Of a DNA stretch of 64,000 bases, positions 19,514 to 28,325 are shown piece after piece (position 1 is the first letter of the stretch; every line of letters begins with the position of its first letter). The position numbers and the translations under genes are program-made. The stretch lies in contig NZ_MSDU01000003.1 of assembly GCF_001936625.1 (NCBI RefSeq), positions 1 through 64,000 of the forward strand. Reading direction: 5' to 3'. The DNA comes from Domibacillus antri. GTDB lineage: Bacteria; Bacillota; Bacilli; Bacillales; Domibacillaceae. The notes under the pieces were generated by a model that was not told the origin of the DNA, did no database searches, and worked only from the letters and a program-made list of their open reading frames with translations.

Positions 19514-20462
19514 ACTGAAACGATACTCGATTTCTTCCTTCTTTTTTCGATTGATACAAAGCGCCGTCTGCCCGTGACAGGAGCGTAATGCTTGTATCGT
19601 CTTTTTCATATGTGGCCGCGCCGATGCTGACGGTTACTGCAGTGTGCGCCCAAACGCTATAAGCAATATTCTTCCGGACTCGTTCCGCGATCATCCGTAC
19701 TTTCTTCGCACTTGTTTGTGACAGGATGATAACAAACTCTTCCCCTCCCATTCGGGCAACAACATCCTCTTCACGTATTTCATTTTCTAATTTCACTGCC
19801 AGCTCCTGCAGCACCAGATCCCCGATTGGATGCCCGAAAGTATCATTCACTTTTTTAAAATGATCCACATCAATAAGAAGGATCGAGAAAGGGACCTCTT
19901 CTGTTTCGGCCTGCTGCAGGAAAGCGGCCATCCGCTCCTGAAAAAAACGTCTGTTCTTTAAACCGGTTAATGGATCCGAAAGTGCCATCTCCTGCAGCTC
20001 CGCATTCAGCGTCACCAGTTCTTGTTTCTTGCTTTCGAGTTCACTCATCAGCTGCTGCAGTTTCCAATACGCCTCGTTCGTTTCCTGCAAAATCCATTCT
20101 GTATGCCGCTTCTCCCAAATCAGCTCATTTTCATACTCGTCACGAAGCTTCATTTGCATGAACACAAACTCGATACGTCCCTCTCGCTCAATCGCATTGA
20201 CCAAAACTGGAATATGCTCTTTCCTGGACCTCAACGTCAAATACATCTCATTTACGCGTTGATACATGGAAATCAGCGGCGTAAAATATGTCTGGTAGTA
20301 CATTTTTGATGGTACCGTCAGAATGGAATGAATGTGTTGATCCGCCAGCTCATGCCCAGCAAGCTCCAGCATATCGAGCATCGTCTGATTCGCTTCCATA
20401 ATGCGCCCATCTTTTTGCATGACAAGATATCCGCAAGGCGCATAATTCAACTGATCATCCAT
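19512..20462 (-). CDS. PAS-GGDEF diguanylate cyclase with RsbP-like PAS domain
   Basis: A 316-residue cytoplasmic protein: PAS domain at about 5-115 (DQLNYAPCGYLVMQKDG onward), a coiled-coil linker (about 115-155), then a GGDEF domain. The active-site motif is GGEEF, with an RxxD inhibitory I-site (REED) exactly five residues before it, so it should make c-di-GMP under product control. The PAS region resembles that of the sigma-B phosphatase RsbP. GGAGG favours the ATG at 20462 over the GTG one codon earlier. It follows an RsbQ-like hydrolase gene by about 15 bp. Confidence 0.9.
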   Translation of the reverse strand: MDDQLNYAPCGYLVMQKDGRIMEANQTMLDMLELAGHELADQHIHSILTVPSKMYYQTYFTPLISMYQRVNEMYLTLRSRKEHIPVLVNAIEREGRIEFVFMQMKLRDEYENELIWEKRHTEWILQETNEAYWKLQQLMSELESKKQELVTLNAELQEMALSDPLTGLKNRRFFQERMAAFLQQAETEEVPFSILLIDVDHFKKVNDTFGHPIGDLVLQELAVKLENEIREEDVVARMGGEEFVIILSQTSAKKVRMIAERVRKNIAYSVWAHTAVTVSIGAATYEKDDTSITLLSRADGALYQSKKEGRNRVSFQ

Positions 20463-20477
20463 CACACATCCTCCATT

Positions 20478-21287
20478 CTACTTTGCCAAATATGCCTGAA
20501 TACATGCTGCCGTTTCTGCTGGATGACTCATATGCGGATTATGACCTGACGCTTGCATGAGCACCAACCTACTATTCTTGATTTGTGCGTGTACATATTC
20601 GCCCACTTCCACCGGCGCAATGGCATCATCCCTCATCTGCAATATAAGCGTCGGCGTCGTCACCTTGCGAAGCTCATCTCGTACATCTGAAAGAAATGTC
20701 ACTTCCGCAAATTGCCTGGCAATGATAGGATCATTTGCGCACAGCGTCTGCTCAAAGCCCTCCGTCAAGCTCGTCCGTTCCTCATTTTTCATTATAATAG
20801 GCGCTAAATACTTCGCCCACCCATTATAATTTTTCTCCATCATATTGAGCAGCGCATCAACATCCTCCTTCTCAAAGCCGCCGTAATAATCCGGCGGATC
20901 ATTTAAATAACAGGGAGAAGGGCCAATCATAATGAGCTTCTCAAAAAGGGCAGCCTTTTTATTCGCCGCCAGTACCCCAATCATACTGCTGACAGAATGC
21001 CCAACCAGTACCACTTTCTCAAGTTCAAGCGCATCACACACCTCCAGCAAGTCCAGCGCATATCCTTCGAGTGAACTGTAACGAGTCGGTGAATAGGCTG
21101 TTTTATCAGACTTTCCAGACCCTACATAATCGAATACAATGACCTGATATTCCTTTTCAAACACAGACACCACTTCACTCCATACTTGCTGATCACACCC
21201 AAATCCATGTGCAAACACAATCGGCTTCGTTCCCTTTCCAAAAACGCGGACATGATTACGTGTAAGCACTGTCGATCCTTCCACCAA
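20478..21287 (-). CDS. RsbQ-like alpha/beta hydrolase
   Basis: A 269-residue alpha/beta hydrolase, the length of B. subtilis RsbQ. The nucleophile elbow is GHSVSS, the oxyanion loop HGFGCDQ, the acid in MRDDAIAPVE and the catalytic histidine in SGHNPHMSHP. The segment MIGPSPCYLNDPPDYYGGF is characteristic of RsbQ. RsbQ activates the PAS domain of RsbP in energy-stress signalling. Here the partner next door carries a GGDEF output. The start is TTG at 21287 (or GTG at 21284), after GGAGGAA. Confidence 0.9.
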   Translation of the reverse strand: MVEGSTVLTRNHVRVFGKGTKPIVFAHGFGCDQQVWSEVVSVFEKEYQVIVFDYVGSGKSDKTAYSPTRYSSLEGYALDLLEVCDALELEKVVLVGHSVSSMIGVLAANKKAALFEKLIMIGPSPCYLNDPPDYYGGFEKEDVDALLNMMEKNYNGWAKYLAPIIMKNEERTSLTEGFEQTLCANDPIIARQFAEVTFLSDVRDELRKVTTPTLILQMRDDAIAPVEVGEYVHAQIKNSRLVLMQASGHNPHMSHPAETAACIQAYLAK

Positions 21288-21580
21288 CAGTTCCTCCTCT
21301 CCATTTGTCTTTCTCTTCTATAAATTTGTAAAAATAAGTTAAGAACAATGGCATTTAGAATCGGCCGGATTTTTCTTGATTCCTTATTTTCAATGCTGCT
21401 CTATGTCTAATTTTTAAACCGATATACCCGTTTACAATTAACTATATTATAAACAAACTTTACTTCAAAGACGAATAAGTATACAGAAGGCGTCTAAGCT
21501 TAAAAAACGATAACATTTGGTAAACGAAAAAAGCCGAAGAGGATCTCTCCGGAGTCTTTCCATTATTTACGACAATCACT
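21288..21580. other. gene-free gap upstream of the hydrolase operon
   Basis: AT-rich, with no supported gene. It should hold the promoter of the hydrolase/cyclase operon. An imperfect hairpin around 21524-21551, with an adjoining T run on the minus strand, may be a second terminator for the siderophore operon. Confidence 0.5.
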
Positions 21581-21613
21581 AAAAAAGCTGTCTCAATAAT
21601 TCGTCGAGACAGC
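21581..21613 (-). terminator. terminator of the siderophore import operon
   Basis: An 8-bp stem GCTGTCTC/GAGACAGC with an 11-nt loop and six T residues on the minus strand, directly after the binding-protein gene. Confidence 0.85.
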
Positions 21614-21619
21614 CCTTCA

Positions 21620-22579
21620 TTATTCCGAAATGCCTTTTTCAATTTCATCAGTCTGAGCAAGAACGGATTGAAGTCCGCCGCCTGATAAGTACCAGACGTT
21701 TGGATCAAGGTAGATCACGTTGTCGTTGGCTACCGCTTTTGTATTTTTCACAAGATCGTTTTCAACGACCTGCTTCACAGAAGATTCGCCGTCCGTGACG
21801 ACTGCGCCGCGGTCTACAACAAACAAGTAATCAGGATTTGTTTCAACAAGGTATTCGAATGAAACGCTTTGTCCGTGAGTCGATACCTCAATTTTTTCAT
21901 CCGCCGGTTTCACGCCGAATACATCATGAATGATTCCGAAACGTGATGCCGGACCGTATGCACTGATTTTTCCTTCATTGGCAAGGATCACAAGACCATT
22001 GCCTTCCATTGAAGATGCTTTTTCATTCAAAGCGGCGATTTTTTCATCAATGGCCGCTAATTTCTCTTCTACTTCTGTTTCTTTCGCAAAAATTTCACCG
22101 ATTGTTGTGGCATTTGATTTAAATGACTCCATGTAGTTAGCTGTATCGACTGCAAGATAAATCGTTGGCGCGATTTCCGCAAATTGATCATAGAGGTCCA
22201 TTTGACGGCCGGAAATCACAATTAAATCAGGGGCAAGTTCATTAATTTTTTCAAAATCAGGCTCTTTCAAGCTTCCTGTGTTGGCATACTTTTCGTCTTC
22301 AAACTGCGACAAATAATCCGGAATATTTTCTTTCGGGAGACCGGCCGGCTCAATGCCAAGCTCTGCCATTGTATCCAGTGTACCAAAATCAAACACAACC
22401 ACTTTTTCAGGGTTAACGGGAACAGTTGTCTCACCGAGATCATGTGTAACGGTTATTTCTGCCGGTTTCTCATTGCCTTCCGCCGGTTTTGCCGTTTCTT
22501 CCCCGGATGTCGATGAGCTGCACGCTGCGGCAATCATCGCAAATAGTGCCATTACAATAAACAAGATATATTTTTTCAT
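21620..22579 (-). CDS. yclQ: siderophore ABC transporter, substrate-binding lipoprotein (YclQ-like)
   Basis: A 319-residue lipoprotein with lipobox MIAAAC and a Ser/Thr/Glu-rich linker. The mature part is a class III (FecB/BtuF-type) binding protein with the central helix typical of iron-complex binders (GTLDTMAELGIEPAGLPK, PDLIVISGRQMDLY). It is the last gene of a permease-permease-ATPase-binding protein operon, the same order as B. subtilis yclNOPQ, which imports petrobactin. The exact siderophore here is inferred. Confidence 0.9.
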   Translation of the reverse strand: MKKYILFIVMALFAMIAAACSSSTSGEETAKPAEGNEKPAEITVTHDLGETTVPVNPEKVVVFDFGTLDTMAELGIEPAGLPKENIPDYLSQFEDEKYANTGSLKEPDFEKINELAPDLIVISGRQMDLYDQFAEIAPTIYLAVDTANYMESFKSNATTIGEIFAKETEVEEKLAAIDEKIAALNEKASSMEGNGLVILANEGKISAYGPASRFGIIHDVFGVKPADEKIEVSTHGQSVSFEYLVETNPDYLFVVDRGAVVTDGESSVKQVVENDLVKNTKAVANDNVIYLDPNVWYLSGGGLQSVLAQTDEIEKGISE

Positions 22580-22594
22580 GATTTTCTCCTTTTA

Positions 22595-23353
22595 TTAGCT
22601 GAAATAGACGCAAATTTTTTGATTATTAATTTCTTGAATCGACATATCCATCCCATAAATCTGCTTTAACGTCAGGCTTGTGATAATTTCATTGACAGTT
22701 CCCTGCGCTTCGATTTTGCCGTCTTTTAACGCCACAATGTAATCGGAATAAACAGACGCAAAGTTAATATCGTGAATGACGATCAGCACCGTTTTGCCGA
22801 GCTCATCCGCAAGGCGGCGGAGCACTTTCATAATTTGGACGGAATGCTTCATATCCAGATTATTAAGCGGCTCATCAAGTAAAATATATTCCGTATCCTG
22901 GGCAATCGTCATCGCGATAAACGCACGCTGTTTTTGCCCGCCGGACAGCTGGTCCAAATATTTATCCTGCATATCTTCAAGCTCCATGTAGCGGATCGCT
23001 TCATCAATATATACGTGATCTTCTTTCGTCAGCTTGCCTTGCGAATAAGGAAAGCGGCCAAACGAGACAAGATCCCGTACAGAAAGACGCAGGCTTAAAT
23101 GGTTCGACTGCTTTAAGATGGCAATCTTCTTCGCCAGATCCCGGCTTTTCGTTTCCTTCACTTTTTGCCCATCGATCAGCACTTCCCCGGAGTCGGCGCT
23201 CATCAGCCGGCTGATAATGGAGAGAAGTGTACTCTTCCCGGCACCATTCGGACCGATAAAAGAAGTAATTTTGCCTTTTTCAATATTGACTGACACATCA
23301 TCAACGACCGCTTTTAATCCGTATGATTTCGAGACTGAATGTACTTCTACCAT
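22595..23353 (-). CDS. yclP: siderophore ABC transporter, ATPase (YclP-like)
   Basis: A 252-residue ATPase of the FepC/FhuC type. Walker A is GPNGAGKST (about residue 35), the signature LSGGQKQRAFIA, Walker B YILLDEPLNNLD and the switch histidine VIHDINFA. It shares its first base with the last base of the upstream permease gene and powers iron-siderophore import with YclN, YclO and YclQ. Confidence 0.92.
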   Translation of the reverse strand: MVEVHSVSKSYGLKAVVDDVSVNIEKGKITSFIGPNGAGKSTLLSIISRLMSADSGEVLIDGQKVKETKSRDLAKKIAILKQSNHLSLRLSVRDLVSFGRFPYSQGKLTKEDHVYIDEAIRYMELEDMQDKYLDQLSGGQKQRAFIAMTIAQDTEYILLDEPLNNLDMKHSVQIMKVLRRLADELGKTVLIVIHDINFASVYSDYIVALKDGKIEAQGTVNEIITSLTLKQIYGMDMSIQEINNQKICVYFS

Positions 23354-24300
23354 TATTTTTTACTCTCCTTTAATAACAAGTAAATAAAGTAAATGCCACC
23401 GATGAAATTAATGATCACGCTGAGCTGTGTGGAAAACGTAAACACGTGTTCAACGAGCATCTGCCCGCCGGCAAGCGCAACGACTGACACAAGTGCGGAT
23501 GCGAAAATTAACGTAGAGTGCTTATACGTTTTAAACATTTCATAGGCGACGTTGACGACGAGCAAGCCCAGGAAAGTAATCGGACCGACAAGTGCCGTCG
23601 CTACTGAAATCAAAATGGCGATAATGACTAAAAGCCGTTTGACGGTATAGTCGTAATCAACGCCAAGGTTGATCGCCGTGTCTTTCCCTAATGAAAGCAC
23701 ATCCAAATATTTAACAAACTTCATTAAATAAAGAAGTGTTGCACCTGTTAACGCGATGGCCATCATAAATACTTCCGTCTGAATATTATTAAAGCTCGCA
23801 AACATGCGGTCTTGAATAATTTGAAACTCATTCGGATCAATGAGCACCTGCATAAACGAGGTGAAGCTGCCGAAAAACGTACCGAAAATTAAGCCTAAAA
23901 GCAGCAGAAAGTAAATGTTCTGGCCTTCACGGCGAAACAGCAGACGGTAGAGGACAAGGGCGAATAAGACCATAAAACCGACCGAAATCGCAAAATTAAC
24001 CTGCTTGTTCATAACCGTCAAGCTAGTTGAACCGAGGAAAAATACAAGCGTCGTCTGAACGAGCATGTAAAGCGAATCGAGACCGATAATGCTTGGTGTT
24101 AAAATCCGGTTATTTGTAACGGTTTGAAACAATAGCGTCGCAATGGCAATAACGGAACCTGTCAGCACAATCGCGGCGATTTTTTCAGCGCGGCGCGGCA
24201 ACGCGTAATCCCAGTTTGGTCCGAGTTCAATAAACAAATAGCCGGCGATCGATGCGGCCGCTAAAATGACTAATAATATAAGTTTGCTTTTTTCACGCAT
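23353..24300 (-). CDS. yclO: siderophore ABC transporter, permease (YclO-like)
   Basis: A 315-residue FecCD-family permease with about eight to ten membrane helices (for example ILLVILAAASIAGYLFIE at the N-terminus). The conserved segment VGPITFLGLLVVNVAYEMF holds the coupling-helix region. It overlaps YclN by 8 bp and YclP by 1 bp, so the operon is tightly coupled. Confidence 0.9.
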   Translation of the reverse strand: MREKSKLILLVILAAASIAGYLFIELGPNWDYALPRRAEKIAAIVLTGSVIAIATLLFQTVTNNRILTPSIIGLDSLYMLVQTTLVFFLGSTSLTVMNKQVNFAISVGFMVLFALVLYRLLFRREGQNIYFLLLLGLIFGTFFGSFTSFMQVLIDPNEFQIIQDRMFASFNNIQTEVFMMAIALTGATLLYLMKFVKYLDVLSLGKDTAINLGVDYDYTVKRLLVIIAILISVATALVGPITFLGLLVVNVAYEMFKTYKHSTLIFASALVSVVALAGGQMLVEHVFTFSTQLSVIINFIGGIYFIYLLLKESKK

Positions 24301-25243
24301 AATCCCGTCTCCTCATCAACAAGTAAATAAATATTCCGCTTCCGATGACACCGACTGTCAGACCAATCGGAATTTCGTACGGAAAGATGAGAATTCGGCC
24401 GAGAATGTCGCAAAACAAAATGAAAACCGCACCGAGCAGCGCTGTGTCAGACAGGCTGTTTTTTAAGTTATCGCCTTTGTAAATTGACACAATATTCGGA
24501 ACGACAAGACCGAGAAAAGGAATAAGTCCAACCGTCAGCACAACAAGTGTTGTCGATAAGGCAACGATGACAAGACCGACATTAACCGCCTGCTTGTAAT
24601 TCAGACCGAGGTTGCGCGCAAAATCTTCACCCATGCCGGCAATCGTAAAACGGTCTGCAAATATGTATGCAATGATAACGAGCGGGATACTGATATACAG
24701 CATTTCATAGCGCCCTGCCGTAATCATCGAAAAATCTCCCTGTAGCCAGGCTGACATGTTTTGAATTAAATCGTGTTTATACGCAAAAAACGTTGTAATG
24801 GAGCTGATAATGTTCCCGAACATTAAACCGACGAGCGGAATAAAAATCGGATCTTTCATTTTGATCCGGTCAAGAATCTTCATAAATAAAAACGTGCCGG
24901 CAAGCGAGAAAATAAACGCAACGATCATTTTTTCAATCGGACTCGCTGCCGTAAAAACGATGAGCGCGATTAAAATACCGAACCGGGCAGAATCCATCGT
25001 CCCTGCTGTTGTCGGTGACACGAATTTGTTGCGGCTTAACTGCTGCATAATAAATCCGCTTATACTGAGCGTTACACCAGCAATTAAAATACTGATCAGT
25101 CTCGGAACACGGCTTTGCCAGAAAATTTGCGTCTGCTGGTCGCTGAACCGGAACAAATCAAGCGGTGAAATGCTTGTCACGCCGACAAATAATGATGTAA
25201 ATGATAATAAAATGAGCAAAACAACTAAATAACGTTTTTTCAT
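24293..25243 (-). CDS. yclN: siderophore ABC transporter, permease (YclN-like)
   Basis: A 316-residue FecCD-family permease from the ATG at 25243. The frame is open to 25342, but AGGACGA before 25243 and the hydrophobic N-terminus MKKRYLVVLLILL fix the start. Motifs SRNKFVSPTTAGTMDSARFG and GLIPFLGLVVPNIVSIY match the YclN branch. It is the first gene of the operon, with a Fur-like box at 25288. Confidence 0.9.
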   Translation of the reverse strand: MKKRYLVVLLILLSFTSLFVGVTSISPLDLFRFSDQQTQIFWQSRVPRLISILIAGVTLSISGFIMQQLSRNKFVSPTTAGTMDSARFGILIALIVFTAASPIEKMIVAFIFSLAGTFLFMKILDRIKMKDPIFIPLVGLMFGNIISSITTFFAYKHDLIQNMSAWLQGDFSMITAGRYEMLYISIPLVIIAYIFADRFTIAGMGEDFARNLGLNYKQAVNVGLVIVALSTTLVVLTVGLIPFLGLVVPNIVSIYKGDNLKNSLSDTALLGAVFILFCDILGRILIFPYEIPIGLTVGVIGSGIFIYLLMRRRDYA

Positions 25244-25287
25244 GACTCGTCCTAACCTTCGTATTGCTGTCATTGAAATAGTGATAG

Positions 25288-25302
25288 AGAGACTCATTCT
25301 CA
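25288..25302 (-). promoter_or_regulatory. candidate Fur box upstream of the siderophore operon
   Basis: On the minus strand TGAGAATGAGTCTCT matches 10 of 14 informative positions of the 7-1-7 Fur consensus (TGATAATNATTATCA). It lies 45 nt upstream of the yclN start and overlaps a TTGAGA -35-like box. Confidence 0.6.
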
Positions 25303-25348
25303 ATTGAACCGAAAAATATAGATGCCGATTGAGAACCGGCAATCACGT

Positions 25349-25780
25349 TTATGACAAATTTCGGCGAATCAGGTCCAGCGTACGCAAACACTGCTCAAAT
25401 TCATCCGGATCAATTCCGGCCGAAGCATCCGCAATCGTCTGCATTGCTATCGCATTATAAACGTCTTTCATCCGCTTGCTTTCTTCGGATAAAAACACAA
25501 GATTAATGCGTTTATCAGTCGGGTGAGGACGTCTGACAATCAGTCCATTCCGCTCCATGTTCGCAACAAGCCGTGAAACGCTCGGTTCATCCCGTTCATT
25601 CAGCACCGCAAGCGACTGCTGAGTTTGACCGTCATGGTCGTACAGGCGGCTTAACACCTGCCATTGCTCATGTGTGAGTGGATACCCTTTTAAACGAAAA
25701 TACTGGTTCAGCCGATTGGTCATAAGCCGTGAACTCTGAAATAACTTATACCCTAGCGAGTCATCCAGCTTGTACATCAC
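25349..25780 (-). CDS. MarR-family transcriptional regulator
   Basis: A 143-residue winged-helix regulator. It has the MarR recognition region around QSLAVLNERDEPSVSRLVANMERNGLIVRR and the wing PTDKRINLVFLSEE. It lies just upstream of the siderophore importer on the same strand and diverges from the MMPL exporter, so either could be a target. Imperfect inverted elements GACAACTT and AAGTAGTTGTC (25788-25850) flank its promoter and may be its own operator. The ligand is unknown. Confidence 0.85.
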   Translation of the reverse strand: MMYKLDDSLGYKLFQSSRLMTNRLNQYFRLKGYPLTHEQWQVLSRLYDHDGQTQQSLAVLNERDEPSVSRLVANMERNGLIVRRPHPTDKRINLVFLSEESKRMKDVYNAIAMQTIADASAGIDPDEFEQCLRTLDLIRRNLS

Positions 25781-25961
25781 TATTCTCCTTTGACAACTTA
25801 TCTATTTCATTGTAAAGGAAAGAACTTGTCGACGCAAGTAGTTGTCCGTTAAACAGGCTCTTTTGATGAAGCAGCTCTGAACGTCTCACTGTGACGTTTC
25901 CGGCTGGACGAACACTGTCCTTTCATTTTAAGAAATATATCGCTCCTCCCTTCATTTTAAA

Positions 25962-25976
25962 TGAGAACGTTTTTCA
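25962..25976 (+). promoter_or_regulatory. candidate Fur box 1 upstream of the MMPL exporter
   Basis: TGAGAACGTTTTTCA matches 10 of 14 positions of the Fur 7-1-7 consensus. It lies 14 bp before a stronger box, in the gap between the marR-type gene and the exporter. Confidence 0.5.
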
Positions 25977-25990
25977 CAGTTTCATTATAA

Positions 25991-26005
25991 TGATAACGAT
26001 TTTCA
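25991..26005 (+). promoter_or_regulatory. candidate Fur box 2 upstream of the MMPL exporter
   Basis: TGATAACGATTTTCA matches 12 of 14 positions of the Fur 7-1-7 consensus. It lies 90 nt upstream of the exporter start and suggests iron control of the exporter. Confidence 0.65.
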
Positions 26006-26095
26006 TTGTCAATATATTCTTACATTAAAATTTTTTCCATTCTATTCTATTTTTCGATATGATAAAACACGAGACTACAAAAAGGAGCTATCATT

Positions 26096-28219
26096 TTGAA
26101 CAATTCAACACCTATTATCCGTTCCTGGAAAATCATTCTCGCCACCTGGCTGATCATTGCTGTCATTTTCGGCTTTTTTGCCACAAAGCTGCCATCGAAG
26201 CTTGAAGGCGATGGGTTCCGGACAGACGGCGACTATGAAAAAGTCCAGCAAGAACTGCATGACACATTTCACTATCCTGAAAACACACTGCTTATTTTAT
26301 TTGAAAAGGAAGAGAGTCAGTCCGCTGAAGAATTTCAAAGTCAAATCCAATCTATTTTAACGGACATTGAGAAAACGAGCGAACCTTCCGCCATCGATTC
26401 GCCGCTTGTCAACAATGCATTTATGAAAGAACAATTTGCTTATGCGGCTGTTCATTTTGACGATGAATCGCTCGAAATGGACCCGGTCATCGAAGACGTT
26501 CAATCCATCATTAAGGATAAAAACGGCGTTTTCTTGACAGGAGGACCTGTTATTTCGAATGACATCAATCAAGCAAGCCAGGATGATTTGAAAAGGGCGG
26601 AATTAATCGGCTTGCCGGTTGCACTGATCGTCTTGCTGCTTGCACTTGGCACCGTAGCCGCTTCTGTTTTGCCGCTCATTATCGGCGGCGTAACGATCGT
26701 AATCGGATTCGGCATTTTATCCTTTATTGCCGATTATGTCGATTTGGCCATTTTCATTTTAAACATTGCGCCGATGCTTGGTCTTGCGCTGTCCATCGAT
26801 TTTTCTCTTTTATTTATCAACCGTTACAAAGAAGAACGCGCAAATGGACGATCGATCGACGACGCAATAAATGTGACCATTTCCAAAGCGGGACATTCGA
26901 TTTTGTTTTCCGCCATGTGCGTGTTTATTGGGCTCGGTTCCGTCTTACTGATCGATATCGATATTTTTAAAAACGTCGCCATCGGCGGCATGACCGTCAT
27001 CGCGATCGCCGTTGCTGCTTCCATGACTCTTTTGCCGGCAATGTTAAAATGCCTCGGTGACCGCGTGTACAAATGGAAAATAATCCGCTCAAATCATGAC
27101 ACGTCGAACCGCTGGCGTACGTTTGCCGGCTTTGTGATGAAACGGCCGGTTTTGGTCGCGACTTTGGCTCTGGCGGTTCTCGGAGCAGGGATTTTACCGG
27201 TCAAAAATATGAATCTGGCTATTCCGGGTGCCGATGCACTGCCAGCGTCATTTGAATCTCGCACCGCCTATGACACGATTGAAAAAGAATTTATGAAAGA
27301 GACTGCTTCAACTGTCTATGCAATCGCTGAACGTGACGGTGGCTGGCTTAACGAAGACGGGTTGACCGTCATGAAAGAGCTGCAAAATAAATTTGAACAA
27401 GAGGATCACGTAAGCGGCGTCGATACGTTATTTTCAATAAGCAGTCTGGACGACCCTGCTCAGCTTGCTTCTATGATCAAACAGCCGCAAGCTGCCGGGC
27501 TGCAGACGGCGATCGATGGATTAGTGAAAGGCGAGCAGCTGCTCATTCCCGTTTCATTGAACGTGGAAGCTTCGTCTGATGAGGCACAGACGCTTGTCCG
27601 TAACTGGAGTGCGGCATATTGGCCTGCCGGGATTCAATTTGGCGGACAGCCAAAATTCAATCAGGAGCTGTACGATGAAATTTACGATAAAATCATTCCG
27701 GTGCTTGCTGTTATTTTAATTTCGACCTTCTTTATTTTAATGGCGGCATTCCGTTCCATTATTATTCCGTTGAAGGCGATTTTAATGAATGTCATCAGCC
27801 TGTCATCTACATTCGGCATTCTCGTCTGGCTGTTCCAGGGCGGCCGCTTCGGTCTGGAACCGGCGGATATTTCACTTATTTTACCGGTACTTGTGTTCAG
27901 TCTCGTCTTCGGGTTAAGTATGGATTACGAAGTGTTTTTAATATCGCGCATCCGCGAATATTACATTGAAACACGCGATAACACATATGCGACGGTTGAA
28001 GGACTTGCCGGTACAAGTAAAATTATTACGTCCGCGGCACTTATTATGATCGTCATCACCGGCGCTTTCGCTTTTACCGGTGTAGTACCTGTTAAACAGA
28101 TCGGCATCGGCATCGCAATCGCGATTGCCATTGACGCAACCATTGTACGTTTACTCCTTGTGCCAAGCTTAATGAAACTGCTCGGTACCGCCAACTGGTG
28201 GATGCCGTTTAGAAGATAA
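26096..28219 (+). CDS. MMPL/RND-family membrane exporter
   Basis: A 707-residue protein with the RND pattern of two halves. Each half has one transmembrane helix, a large outside loop, then a cluster of five helices (about 178-330 and 540-700). MMPL motifs LALSIDFSLLFINRYKEER and FGLSMDYEVFLISRIREYY carry the Asp/Tyr proton-relay positions. It exports lipids or small molecules by proton exchange. The start is TTG after AAGGAG. Upstream Fur-like boxes and the adjoining siderophore importer suggest a part in iron acquisition. Confidence 0.88.
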   Translation: MNNSTPIIRSWKIILATWLIIAVIFGFFATKLPSKLEGDGFRTDGDYEKVQQELHDTFHYPENTLLILFEKEESQSAEEFQSQIQSILTDIEKTSEPSAIDSPLVNNAFMKEQFAYAAVHFDDESLEMDPVIEDVQSIIKDKNGVFLTGGPVISNDINQASQDDLKRAELIGLPVALIVLLLALGTVAASVLPLIIGGVTIVIGFGILSFIADYVDLAIFILNIAPMLGLALSIDFSLLFINRYKEERANGRSIDDAINVTISKAGHSILFSAMCVFIGLGSVLLIDIDIFKNVAIGGMTVIAIAVAASMTLLPAMLKCLGDRVYKWKIIRSNHDTSNRWRTFAGFVMKRPVLVATLALAVLGAGILPVKNMNLAIPGADALPASFESRTAYDTIEKEFMKETASTVYAIAERDGGWLNEDGLTVMKELQNKFEQEDHVSGVDTLFSISSLDDPAQLASMIKQPQAAGLQTAIDGLVKGEQLLIPVSLNVEASSDEAQTLVRNWSAAYWPAGIQFGGQPKFNQELYDEIYDKIIPVLAVILISTFFILMAAFRSIIIPLKAILMNVISLSSTFGILVWLFQGGRFGLEPADISLILPVLVFSLVFGLSMDYEVFLISRIREYYIETRDNTYATVEGLAGTSKIITSAALIMIVITGAFAFTGVVPVKQIGIGIAIAIAIDATIVRLLLVPSLMKLLGTANWWMPFRR

Positions 28220-28226
28220 TGATTTT

Positions 28227-28259
28227 ACCCGCTGCATCATGTGGATCAGCGGGTTTATT
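28227..28259 (+). terminator. terminator after the MMPL gene
   Basis: An 8-bp stem ACCCGCTG/CAGCGGGT followed by TTTATT, just after the stop codon. Confidence 0.75.
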
Positions 28260-28325
28260 CATTGAATAATTATTCAATTATTGCTACTATTCTAATTATA
28301 GATTGAATAAAGGAGGATTTTTTTC

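Noticed and set aside
19194-19588. Two plus-strand open frames between the kinase and the PAS-GGDEF gene
   Set aside because: No ribosome sites, unusual composition, overlap with the terminator and the cyclase gene.
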